Source of the DNA: Bacteriovoracaceae bacterium UBA4573
GTDB taxonomy: Bacteria; Bdellovibrionota; UBA1018; UBA923
DNA: 27,120 bases
Reading direction: 5' to 3'
Assembly (NCBI GenBank): GCA_002387735.1
Contig: DGKJ01000007.1
Location: 19,739-46,858, forward strand
Part shown: one piece after another, positions 1-7,251 of the stretch
Layout of the letters: every line of letters begins with the position of its first letter
Position numbering within the stretch: position 1 is the first letter of the stretch
Notes under the pieces: model-generated
Database searches by the model: none
What the model saw: only the letters and a program-made list of their open reading frames with translations
What the model was told of the DNA's origin: nothing
Translations under genes and position numbers: made by a program

Positions 1-317
1 GAAAAACGTTTCTCTTTCACGGGTATTCAAAGGCCGGGCCCTATCCCGAACGAATGACGGCACGCGGAGTGGAACTGTTGTTCAAAGCCTGGGGGCGGCA
101 ATTGGGCCAGAAAAACCTTAGGCCAAGAGTGCTTCGCCACATGTACATTGTATCGGAACTTCAAAAGGGTCGTACTGAAGGGCAGATCATGGGCATGGTT
201 GGTTTAAAAACACCTTATTCATTTCGGGTTTATCGTCAGATCCAAGATTCAAACCACATCCGTGAACGCAAGGCTTCGGGAGTGAGTGGCCAGTTAGAAA
301 ATACGGGTAAGAAATAA
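1..317 (+). CDS. Tyrosine recombinase, C-terminal part (5' end outside window)
   Basis: The reading frame is open from the window edge (first full codon at 3), so the N-terminus is missing. The visible part matches the C-terminal catalytic domain of phage-integrase/XerCD-type tyrosine recombinases. A linker LFHGYSKAG is followed by a helix MTARGVELLFKAW, then RPRVLRHMYIV, which aligns with the usual PHTLRH motif. A Gly-Leu follows exactly 23 residues after the conserved Arg, and the candidate nucleophile Tyr (VYRQ) 9 residues after that; both distances equal those known for XerD. Two usual catalytic positions are changed: the His of HxxR is Arg, and the His/Trp before the Tyr is Leu. This suggests an atypical or inactive enzyme. 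The 3' end overlaps the convergent mannosyltransferase gene by 82 bp. Without the N-terminal half, its subfamily cannot be told. Confidence 0.6.
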   Translation, partial: KTFLFHGYSKAGPYPERMTARGVELLFKAWGRQLGQKNLRPRVLRHMYIVSELQKGRTEGQIMGMVGLKTPYSFRVYRQIQDSNHIRERKASGVSGQLENTGKK

Positions 318-1504
318 AAAAAGACTAGAGCTGAAGCGAGTAAGGTGAGTGTCAGCACGTATTGAGCGGCGCGTTCGTGGCGCACGATTCGGGTGATTCC
401 AAACACAATGAGCGGCCCAGCCCAAAGCGAGCCCGGCAAAAAGTAGTAAAAATACTGGGCATGCGCGGGGGCAAATCCCCAAAACCACAGCGGTGCAGTG
501 AAACCTACAAGCAGCATGATCCGAGTAAAAAAAACACCGCGCAATCGTCCGCGCTTTAAAGTGACAAGTAGGCCAATAAAAGCAAGCAAAGCGAGCGCCC
601 ATATGAACGGGTTGCCACCAGCCCACACCCCGGTCACGGCATCGGCGGAAATCGTGTCGTGATGAAACCATATAGGTCGCAGCATAAAAGGCCATTGCCA
701 AAAGCTAGTCTCGTAGGGGTGTGCGATCGAGTTTCGTATATCCACATTTAAATTAAATTCTCGCACCACCCAACCTAGCGAAAACCGCCGATACAAAACC
801 ACATCCAAGAAGGTTCGAACCGCGAACGCCCCTAAAATTAAAGCGAACCCTCGTTGCGCAACTAGTTTTAACGCCGCTCGCGTGCCCCAGAGTCGCTGCT
901 CTCGGTATTCCATTAATAACAGTATCGGAAAATACATGAGCGCTGACCATTTCGTAGAACACGCGAGCGCAAAGGCCGCGATGCTCACAATCGAATGGCG
1001 GTGAGCGGCTAAGGCGAGCGCTCCTAGCCCCAAGGCGGTGTAATAAATATCAAGTGTTGCGATTTTCGCGTGCACAAACCACAAACCATTGAGCGCGCCA
1101 AGTGTTACGGCACATAGCGCTTGGTGGCTGGAAAAACCTAACCGTTTAAGCAACAGACCGAGACAGCCAAGCGCCAATAGGCCCATTAAAAGACTCGGCA
1201 ACCGAAATCCCAAACCACTTTTCGTTAAGGCACCAAACGCAATGGCCGACCAGCCTATTATCCATTTTCCGAGCGGCGGGTGTTCGGGGTTCAAATCTTC
1301 GCCTTGGTAAACCAGCATTTTTCCCGCGGGCACGTAATGATTTTCATCAAAATAGTAGGTGGGTGGACGTTGCGAGCTTTCAACTAGAATTAGGACAACT
1401 CCGAAAAGTATGACTATCGGCACAAACCACAGGAGTCGAAATCGAAACCAATTTATTCTTACGTAGTGCAGCATGCGATTTTGTAAAAGGTGTCCAGTGG
1501 TCAT
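236..1504 (-). CDS. PMT-like membrane mannosyltransferase (GT-C fold)
   Basis: Integral membrane protein of about 422 residues, related to the dolichyl/polyprenyl-phosphate-mannose protein mannosyltransferase (PMT, GT39) group. These enzymes move a sugar from a polyprenyl-phosphate carrier to proteins or glycans outside the cytoplasmic membrane. After the first membrane helix it shows the FDENHYVPAG motif with the acidic DE pair (about D53-E54) on the first external loop, then EHPPLGK (74-80) and GFRLPSLLMG, all typical of PMT. Around ten further hydrophobic helices follow. The end WPLTPEALRSRMWFESWI resembles known PMT C-termini, so the 82-bp overlap with the recombinase on the other strand is probably real. 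The start is uncertain. The longest frame begins with GTG at 1549 but runs into the Shine-Dalgarno of the divergent gene; ATG at 1504 or 1474 is more likely, though neither has a strong ribosome site. Protein substrate unknown. Confidence 0.8.
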   Translation of the reverse strand: MTTGHLLQNRMLHYVRINWFRFRLLWFVPIVILFGVVLILVESSQRPPTYYFDENHYVPAGKMLVYQGEDLNPEHPPLGKWIIGWSAIAFGALTKSGLGFRLPSLLMGLLALGCLGLLLKRLGFSSHQALCAVTLGALNGLWFVHAKIATLDIYYTALGLGALALAAHRHSIVSIAAFALACSTKWSALMYFPILLLMEYREQRLWGTRAALKLVAQRGFALILGAFAVRTFLDVVLYRRFSLGWVVREFNLNVDIRNSIAHPYETSFWQWPFMLRPIWFHHDTISADAVTGVWAGGNPFIWALALLAFIGLLVTLKRGRLRGVFFTRIMLLVGFTAPLWFWGFAPAHAQYFYYFLPGSLWAGPLIVFGITRIVRHERAAQYVLTLTLLASALVFFYFLPVFSNWPLTPEALRSRMWFESWI

Positions 1505-1552
1505 TGTACAACTGATGTTCCTCTGATACCTAATGATTTTGGGAGGCACGGA

Positions 1553-2152
1553 ATGCTGAAACCGAATGGATGGACCCTTTTCTTTATCGCAGCTCTTTGG
1601 GCGATTTCAATTCAACCGATTCTCGCGCAAGAGGCAGGTTCTTTTCTTTTAACCTGCGAAGGCGAAGCACTCGTGGCAGGTCAAAAAAAACCAGTGAAAC
1701 TCGCAATTTCAAAAATTGGCGCATCTTCGAAGGTAACCACAAAAGAAGACGACTATAGTGTACTGGTGGACCTTGCGGCTTTTTCGACCCCACCGGACAC
1801 TTCGAATCCGGCGGCGTCGGCCGAACACAACATAAAAGAAAATCTTCAGTCGATTGAGTTCTCCACCAAAGGTAGCAAAGACAAGTGGGCCGTCGACCTG
1901 CGATTAGTTCCTGAATTTGATATTGAAACTGGGGCGCTCGCGCGCATGAGGATTCACAGTGGATTGGTGAAGTCGTCAGCTTCGAAAACCGCTCTGGAAA
2001 AACGTACGAATGCCAACTTGGGATCGTTGAAAAACACCTACGAGACCTTCGTAGGTGTATCGCTAGAAGCCGTTCCCACGAACTTTACTTCTATCGAGCT
2101 CTACCCCCATAAAGGTTTGGCCTGGGTCGGAATTACCTGCGAAGTCATGTAA
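1553..2152 (+). CDS. Exported protein of unknown family
   Basis: A 199-residue protein with a clear Sec signal peptide: MLKPN, a hydrophobic core, then cleavage near ILAQ-EAG. An upstream in-frame ATG at 1490 exists, but the Shine-Dalgarno GGGAGG at 1541-1546 sits 6 nt before the ATG at 1553 and the signal peptide starts there, so 1553 is chosen. The mature part looks beta-rich and has two Cys, one near each end (LLTCEGEAL and GITCEVM), which could form a disulfide. No catalytic motif was recognised. It is divergent from the mannosyltransferase and its last 8 bp overlap the convergent recombinase gene. Function unknown; likely periplasmic. Confidence 0.75.
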   Translation: MLKPNGWTLFFIAALWAISIQPILAQEAGSFLLTCEGEALVAGQKKPVKLAISKIGASSKVTTKEDDYSVLVDLAAFSTPPDTSNPAASAEHNIKENLQSIEFSTKGSKDKWAVDLRLVPEFDIETGALARMRIHSGLVKSSASKTALEKRTNANLGSLKNTYETFVGVSLEAVPTNFTSIELYPHKGLAWVGITCEVM

Positions 2153-3251
2153 GTTCTTCATCTGGATCAGATGAATATTGAACAAACCGCACCGCGGAAT
2201 TTTTAAGTTCTTCTTTTCGTTTATCGTAGCGCGTAACCATTAGAGGTGAACTCCAACCCGCCATGTGTTGTACTGAACGATGGGGCGCGTGGTGGTCAAG
2301 GGCGTTCGAAACCGCGGTAGCCCGCGCGGAGTGCGGCGACACGCGGTAATGAATGCCGGCAAGTTTGGCGTAATGTTTAACTACGTAGGCGACCGCATTG
2401 GGGTGTAGATTCTTCTCTTTTGTTTTGGTGACATTGTTTTTCACAGGCGTAAAGAGTGGCTGATCTACGTCTAGAGTTTTTCGAGCGATTAAAAGATATT
2501 GATCTAAGCTATTTTGAACTGGCTCTGGTACCGGTAACACACGTTCTTTGTCTCCTTTACCTCGAACCCTTAGTACCCGCATTCCTTCGCGTTCAAAAAG
2601 ATCAGATGTTCGCAAATCAACTAACTCCGAACGGCGCAGGCCAAGATGAAAAAGCACCATCAACATGGCGTGATGCATACGACCGGCTACTGTGTGACGG
2701 GCCGGCAAGTCTAACATAGCCCTCACGCGGTCGTCGGGAATATCGCGAGTGGGCGAGTCGCGACCCGCTTTAAAAGACTTAACGGCCTTTGCCGGATTGT
2801 TCGGCAATACGCCGTTGAGAACGAGCCAGTTCAAGAAACTCTTAATGGTCGCAATCTTACGATTGATCGACACGTGAGAGAGCGGCTGCCCTGTTTGAGA
2901 ACTATTTTTGGTTCGCAACTCTTCGCGATATCGCACGAGGGAATGCACGCTGATCGTTGTTCGATTGGAGTCTATGAAACAAAGAAAATCCTCTAAATCA
3001 CGTTCGTAGGCGCGTCGCGTATGCGGGCTGTTCTGCGTTTTTAGAAACGAATCCAAGAATGCCCATAGGGTTTGCCAAAGCTCTTGCTCCCCGACGGATT
3101 GCTGCGGCTCGATTGGTACCGGCAAAGGTGCGGGTTCCGGAATGATAATGGGAGGGGCCTGAATTGCTGAAATAGGTTTGAGTTTTTTTTCTAACCAACC
3201 ATGCACTGCGGCGAGAAGTCGCCAGTATATTTTCGAAATCACCGTACCCAT
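2145..3251 (-). CDS. XerC/D-like tyrosine recombinase with N-terminal extension
   Basis: A 368-residue site-specific recombinase. The SAM-like core-binding domain covers about 56-160 (SPHTRRAYERDLEDFL and the SINRKIATIKSFLNWLV helix). The catalytic domain covers about 170-350, with all expected residues visible: R206 in GLRRSEL, Lys in GKGDKER (232/235), H307-x-x-R310 in HSAR, W333 in the GW pair, and nucleophile Y342 in TRYDKR, 9 residues after the Trp. It should cut and rejoin DNA through a 3'-phosphotyrosine. Unusual is the first 55 residues: a helix-like segment (WRLLAAVHGWLEKKL) and a Pro-rich linker at 31-50, not part of ordinary Xer proteins, which are near 300 residues. The start ATG at 3251 has only a weak ribosome site, so part of the extension could be over-called. 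A large palindrome lies about 50 bp upstream. Chromosome-dimer resolution or an accessory integrase role cannot be separated here. Confidence 0.88.
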   Translation of the reverse strand: MGTVISKIYWRLLAAVHGWLEKKLKPISAIQAPPIIIPEPAPLPVPIEPQQSVGEQELWQTLWAFLDSFLKTQNSPHTRRAYERDLEDFLCFIDSNRTTISVHSLVRYREELRTKNSSQTGQPLSHVSINRKIATIKSFLNWLVLNGVLPNNPAKAVKSFKAGRDSPTRDIPDDRVRAMLDLPARHTVAGRMHHAMLMVLFHLGLRRSELVDLRTSDLFEREGMRVLRVRGKGDKERVLPVPEPVQNSLDQYLLIARKTLDVDQPLFTPVKNNVTKTKEKNLHPNAVAYVVKHYAKLAGIHYRVSPHSARATAVSNALDHHAPHRSVQHMAGWSSPLMVTRYDKRKEELKNSAVRFVQYSSDPDEELT

Positions 3252-3297
3252 GACTCAAGATTATGAAGGCGAATTCCGAATTAGAAAAGACTAAACC

Positions 3298-3347
3298 CTT
3301 TATTGGCGGATAATTATTATTGATAATTAAACTTATCACCAATAAAG
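3298..3347. repeat. AT-rich nested inverted repeat upstream of the recombinase
   Basis: A perfect 9-bp outer inverted repeat (CTTTATTGG at 3298-3306, CCAATAAAG at 3339-3347) continues inward with one mismatch and a one-base bulge to about 15 bp. Inside lies a second inverted repeat, TAATTAT (3311-3317) and ATAATTA (3323-3329), nearly but not exactly concentric. It sits between the starts of the divergent recombinase and DUF167 genes. It could be an operator, a recombinase binding site or a divergent promoter region. It does not clearly match a dif consensus. Confidence 0.6.
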
Positions 3348-3393
3348 AATCTAGGCCAATGGGCCTGGCCCCAAATTTGGATGCGAATCAAAT

Positions 3394-3705
3394 ATGAACA
3401 GTTGGCTTCATGAAAAAACCGATCGAGTTTCGGTTTCTGTAAAAATCGTGCCTCGCTCCAAAAAAAGCGAAATAGTTGGTTTTGAAGAGGGTCGGCTCAA
3501 AATTCGTATCGCAGCGCCCCCGGTCGACGACGCTGCAAACAAAGAGCTGCTGCGCTATTTGGCAAAATTTTTCGACACTTCTAAGTCGCAGGTTCACATT
3601 GCTGCGGGTCACACAGCGCGGGTCAAACGCATTGAAATTAAGGGGCTGCAACCAGCCGACGTCTACCGGCACCTCGAAAACGCCGGTTTTAAGATTGGTG
3701 AGTAG
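3394..3705 (+). CDS. yggU: DUF167 / YggU (UPF0235) family protein
   Basis: A 103-residue cytoplasmic protein. It carries the family pattern: VSVSVKIVPRSKKSEIVGFE, then GRLKIRIAAPPVDDAANKEL with the very conserved APPVD-x-x-AN motif (about 45-55), then a helix (LLRYLAKFF) and SQVHIAAGHTARVKRIEIKG, where the usual text is SGxTSRxKRVxI. Length matches the family, near 100 residues. The fold is a small alpha/beta protein; the biochemical role of the family is not settled. It is divergent from the recombinase and overlaps the convergent metalloprotease gene by 17 bp. The ribosome site is weak (GGATG upstream), so the start is supported mainly by family length. Confidence 0.88.
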   Translation: MNSWLHEKTDRVSVSVKIVPRSKKSEIVGFEEGRLKIRIAAPPVDDAANKELLRYLAKFFDTSKSQVHIAAGHTARVKRIEIKGLQPADVYRHLENAGFKIGE

Positions 3706-4471
3706 GGCGCCTACTTCGCAACGCCCGTCCACAAAACCACATCAATACCACCCATAGCAGAAATCCCAAAAAAGCTCGGGGACCGGTGTCGCCGTTTCCG
3801 CGCCCCAGAGTGCCGCACCCGTAGGGCGAACCCGAAGTTGCGCCGCTGAACTCGTTCCGCGGATACAAATAGGTCATAGCTTCGATGTCGTCTTGCCCTA
3901 GTCCGGTGCGAGCGCCGTTTGGCCTCGAGGAAAAATAAAGTACCGCGGCGGGATCAGACGAATGACCAAACCCCAGCACGTGTCCGAGTTCGTGTGCAAG
4001 GGAATTGATTTTTTGATTATCGTCGAGATCAGTAAAAACCGTGCCCTGCAAGTTAATAATCACCCCGCCCTTTGCGAGATTTCCGGACTCGTCAATCCAC
4101 GATCCCCCTACCGCGATAGCAGAATTTGGATCTGCGCCCGTGGTGGTTCCAAAATTCGTATCACACACCACCGAAAACCCTAGAAGTTCGTAATTGTAAA
4201 TGTTCGAGGCCGTGGCGCTCGAGTCTCCCTCTATTTTTATTTCGAGATAAGACGTATCGATTGCACTCCATAATTCGGCGGCCTTTTCTAGCCAACCATC
4301 AATGCCTGACGGGCAGTTTGTCCGATTGACAGTGACCGACATGGTACTACCGCCCACCTTAAATGCCGACTCATACAACAATGTCCAAGCATGGGCGCTG
4401 TTGGAACTATATAGCGACATTAATATAATCGCGCCAAACGCCCGAAGACCGTTCGTTTTAAAAAAACGCAT
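3689..4471 (-). CDS. Matrixin-like zinc metalloprotease with C-terminal membrane tail
   Basis: A 260-residue exported protease. The start ATG at 4471 is preceded by CAGGAG at good spacing and begins a signal peptide ending near NSAHA; the open frame extends further upstream without support. The zinc motif HELGHVLGFGH is visible (HExxHxxGxxH, three His ligands and catalytic Glu), followed by SSDPAAVLYF and DDIEAMTYLYP, typical of M10/matrixin-type metzincins. The position usually occupied by the Met-turn Met reads Leu. After the catalytic part come SPYGCGTLGRGNGD, a hydrophobic stretch (FLGFLLWVVLMWF) and an Arg-rich tail, which resembles tripartite C-terminal sorting or anchoring signals. It overlaps the upstream barrel gene by 14 bp, so the two are probably co-translated. 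It is likely anchored at the cell surface or secreted after cleavage. Confidence 0.85.
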   Translation of the reverse strand: MRFFKTNGLRAFGAIILMSLYSSNSAHAWTLLYESAFKVGGSTMSVTVNRTNCPSGIDGWLEKAAELWSAIDTSYLEIKIEGDSSATASNIYNYELLGFSVVCDTNFGTTTGADPNSAIAVGGSWIDESGNLAKGGVIINLQGTVFTDLDDNQKINSLAHELGHVLGFGHSSDPAAVLYFSSRPNGARTGLGQDDIEAMTYLYPRNEFSGATSGSPYGCGTLGRGNGDTGPRAFLGFLLWVVLMWFCGRALRSRRPTHQS

Positions 4472-5078
4472 AATGCGCTCCTGCAGCGACACTCGCGCTA
4501 CGATACTCCGATAGGGCCCGCCACACCAAAACATCAAAGGACAATCGCAAATCCTTTATTAAGTACACTCCAACACTCGCGTCAATGGACGCGCTCCAGG
4601 TGCTGCGATTCTGCGACGGTGTAAAGAAAGTCCTGGTTGTCGAACCGTTGCGTTGCGTCACCGATTGCGCAGTGGACGAAATGTATACCCATCGAAATGT
4701 AGTACCTCCGCTCAACAAAACTCTCTTGCTCACGAAATGACCAAGCGCAGCTCGAAACAGCGTAGCCACTTGAGTTTGAGATCCGCCGTCTAGATTGCTA
4801 TCCCAAGGCAATAAGAACCAGGTCGCGAACTCCACTCGCTGCGCTTCGCCGAGTGGCAGCCCCACGCGCGGCCCAATATAATATTGTCGTGGTTCGTAAA
4901 ACGACTTCGAACCGTTGCGATCAAGCGCAACACCAGCTGGCCGAGGGAGAAACACCCCGGCGTCGACTGCCACCCAATCAGCCAGCGCGGGACGCGCAAG
5001 ACTATTTGCGACACTAAGCGCCAAACAAATTAGCGCGATATTAAACAGCTTGAATTTTTGCCAGCAACAGCAACGCAA
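4458..5078 (-). CDS. Probable outer-membrane beta-barrel protein
   Basis: A 206-residue protein with an N-terminal signal peptide (charged start, hydrophobic core IALICLALSVA, cleavage near RPALA-DW). The rest consists of alternating amphipathic strands rich in aromatic and small residues, ending SVAAGAHYAFF; a C-terminal Phe is the usual barrel assembly signal. I read 8-10 strands. No ligand or enzyme motif was found. The frame has a stop just before 5078, so the start is TTG at 5078 with a GGGGG ribosome site 5 nt upstream (5084-5088). An ATG at 5082 in another frame overlaps it as ATGATTG but gives only 13 codons. It is the first gene of a two-gene unit with the metalloprotease. Confidence 0.68.
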   Translation of the reverse strand: MRCCCWQKFKLFNIALICLALSVANSLARPALADWVAVDAGVFLPRPAGVALDRNGSKSFYEPRQYYIGPRVGLPLGEAQRVEFATWFLLPWDSNLDGGSQTQVATLFRAALGHFVSKRVLLSGGTTFRWVYISSTAQSVTQRNGSTTRTFFTPSQNRSTWSASIDASVGVYLIKDLRLSFDVLVWRALSEYRSASVAAGAHYAFF

Positions 5079-5196
5079 TCATGCCCCCGATCTTTTTTGG
5101 TAGCGATCGGCAAAATCTTTTACAAGCTTTTTCTTCCGTGATAGCTCCTTAGAAGTATTCAAAATTCGTCGTGGTTTTTACAAGGGGGTAAAAGCA

Positions 5197-5622
5197 ATGC
5201 ACAAGAAAGTGCGACCGTGGCGTATGCATTCTGCATGCGCGTATTTTTTCCTAGTCACCTGTCTCATTCCTTCGATGGCTTCAACTGCGCAAACAACGTC
5301 GACCAGTCAGACGATTAGTGGCGTTTCGTTTGGCGACCAAGGGTCTATTCGCATTGATCTCGAAGACACCGCAGAAGTTGAAAATGCATGCGACTTTTCA
5401 ATTGGGCAGTTCGAGTATTTTTCAAGACTCCAACTACTAGCGATCAAAACCTACTTCGGCCCCTGCGCGGTAGATCGCATTGCGAAACGCAAAGGTCATC
5501 TCGGCTGGACACTGCCCGCGGAACTGCGGGGTGGTGGAGTTATTTATGCACTAATTAACGACAAGGATCTTTTCGAAATATCCCTCAAAGAAAATAAAAT
5601 CACGACTCGTCTCGTTCAGTAA
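5197..5622 (+). CDS. Small exported protein of unknown family
   Basis: A 141-residue protein. The ribosome site GGGGGT (5183-5188) precedes the ATG at normal spacing. The first ~31 residues form a signal peptide (MHKKVRPWR, hydrophobic CAYFFLVTCLIP, cleavage near STAQT). The mature part of about 110 residues seems beta-rich (VSFGDQGSIRIDLEDTAEV, GGGVIYALINDKDLFEISL) with two Cys (ENACDF and FGPCAV) that could pair. No recognised family. It lies 33 bp upstream of the subtilisin-like protease on the same strand, so it may be a co-expressed partner, for example an inhibitor or folding helper; that is inference from position only. Confidence 0.72.
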   Translation: MHKKVRPWRMHSACAYFFLVTCLIPSMASTAQTTSTSQTISGVSFGDQGSIRIDLEDTAEVENACDFSIGQFEYFSRLQLLAIKTYFGPCAVDRIAKRKGHLGWTLPAELRGGGVIYALINDKDLFEISLKENKITTRLVQ

Positions 5623-5655
5623 CCATTAGTTTTTGAATAAAAGGACTTTTCAAGA

Positions 5656-7251
5656 ATGAAAATGACACTCCGTAATCGTTCCTGGCGCAAGCTGCGGCTC
5701 GGAGCCGCGCTCGTGCTCACATTGTCTATTAACCTTCAAGCCCAAGCGGCTGTGATGATCGATCCGGATCTTGTTCCGTTTGGTCGCGGCGAAACCGACG
5801 CTGAATCAGTATTTGTCATCGCCGCAATGTCTGCTCCGGCCAACGAACCCCCGGCTCCTACTCGGTACGACCAACTCGCCGTGCTCGCGTTTCTAAGAGC
5901 CCGACTCTACGAATCGTGGAACAATGTTGCGGGGCACTTGTACCAAACCGGACATCTCGAGCAAACTGTTCGGCCGGTAGCAGCTCACTGGATTAACAAT
6001 ACATTCACCGCTGAAGTTACTCCCGATGGTCTTCGCGCGCTTGCCCGCACTCCGGGAATTGCGAAGATCTATTTTAACCGTGATGTTCTCGAAGAACCCA
6101 CAATCAACGGACCGAATCCCGACGACGGTCCAGATCCGGAACTCGTAGGAATGCCTTACGATTTCCCAGAAATGGGACTCGATCTCGTCATGAAGGAAAT
6201 GCCTCAGATCACCGGTAAAGGCGTGGTCGTAGGAGCGATCGATACCGGAGTAGATGGGCACCACCCCGCCCTGCAGGGAAAAATTTTAACCTTCTTCGAC
6301 GCTCGCACGGGTCAGATCACCGAACCGTACGATCGTGACGATCACGGAACTCACACGGCGGGAACCATTGTGGGCGGAGATCGTTCTCGCACCCTCATCG
6401 GCGTAGCGCCCGAAGCAAAACTCGTCGCCTCGGCGGCTCTGTCTAGTTACGATCACATGCTTCGCGCAATGGAGTTCATGTTAGATCCCGATTCAGATCC
6501 GAACACCGCTGATATGCCACGTGCAATCAACAACTCGTGGAACTGTGAAGGTGCTCCCGACGTAGAGCTCTTTTATAAAGCAATCTCGGCGTGGGAAGCG
6601 GCAGGAATACTTCCAGTGTTTTCGGCTGGTAACTCCGGGCGCCGCGGTATGGGAACGATCACCAAACCTCACGAACACCCGTTCGTTCTTGCAGTCGGCG
6701 CCACCGGTCCCGACGGACGAATCGCTGATTTTTCGAGCCGGGGTCCTGGAAGGTTCCGTGGTCAAAATACCCAAAAACCAGATCTCACGGCCCCAGGCGT
6801 AGATATTGAATCGACCATGCCTGGCGGTACGTTCGGAAAGATGAGTGGTACCTCAATGGCGGCTCCTCACATTACAGGCGCAGCGGCCTTGCTCTTACAA
6901 GTGGACCCTGCGTTGACTCCGATTCAGCTCAAGGAACTCATGATGGCCACTGCAACCCCCATGAGCGAAGAAGACGGACGCGACGAGGGCAACTGGAACC
7001 CGCACTATGGAGTCGGCAAAACGAATATTTATCGGGCGCTACAGGCGGCAGGTGAAATTCGCAGACGCCGTCTTAGTGGTTCGGTCATCGATCTAATGGC
7101 GACAATTTTAACATCGCCGCGTGAAATCGTCGTCAGCAAGTTTCTGGCGAAACCTCCGAAGCTCGATATCGCTGAGCTCGCGTATTCGACCGACACTCAA
7201 GGCGACGGCGGCCCTGACTGGGCTACTAGCGCTGACTTTGAAAAACCGTAA
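5656..7251 (+). CDS. Subtilisin-like serine protease (S8), exported
   Basis: A 531-residue secreted endopeptidase. A signal peptide (to about 31, NLQAQA) is followed by a propeptide-like region (about 35-180). The S8 catalytic domain shows all key residues: D196 in GAIDTGVDGHHP, H230 in DDHGTHTAG, oxyanion N326 in SAGNSG, and nucleophile S400 in GTSMAAPH. Typical partner motifs NNSW (292-295) and FSSRGP are also present. A short C-terminal tail of about 60 residues ends the protein, with no extra adhesion or sorting domain. Closest by eye to fervidolysin/bacterial subtilase types. It is preceded by the small exported protein and probably co-transcribed with it. Its last 26 bp overlap the convergent glycosyltransferase gene. 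Probably a digestive or processing protease acting outside the cell or in the periplasm. Confidence 0.93.
   Translation: MKMTLRNRSWRKLRLGAALVLTLSINLQAQAAVMIDPDLVPFGRGETDAESVFVIAAMSAPANEPPAPTRYDQLAVLAFLRARLYESWNNVAGHLYQTGHLEQTVRPVAAHWINNTFTAEVTPDGLRALARTPGIAKIYFNRDVLEEPTINGPNPDDGPDPELVGMPYDFPEMGLDLVMKEMPQITGKGVVVGAIDTGVDGHHPALQGKILTFFDARTGQITEPYDRDDHGTHTAGTIVGGDRSRTLIGVAPEAKLVASAALSSYDHMLRAMEFMLDPDSDPNTADMPRAINNSWNCEGAPDVELFYKAISAWEAAGILPVFSAGNSGRRGMGTITKPHEHPFVLAVGATGPDGRIADFSSRGPGRFRGQNTQKPDLTAPGVDIESTMPGGTFGKMSGTSMAAPHITGAAALLLQVDPALTPIQLKELMMATATPMSEEDGRDEGNWNPHYGVGKTNIYRALQAAGEIRRRRLSGSVIDLMATILTSPREIVVSKFLAKPPKLDIAELAYSTDTQGDGGPDWATSADFEKP

Noticed and set aside
294..701. Open frame of 135 codons antisense-frame to the mannosyltransferase
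   Set aside because: Lies fully inside the PMT-like gene on the same strand in another frame; Cys/Phe-rich composition is a shadow of the real membrane helices.
2456..2719. 87-codon plus-strand frame inside the recombinase gene
   Set aside because: Antisense to a protein with a complete catalytic set; no ribosome site or recognisable domain.
3298..3347. Palindrome as a dif site for XerC/D
   Set aside because: The 11-6-11 bp dif layout and half-site consensus are not matched; kept only as an unassigned inverted repeat.
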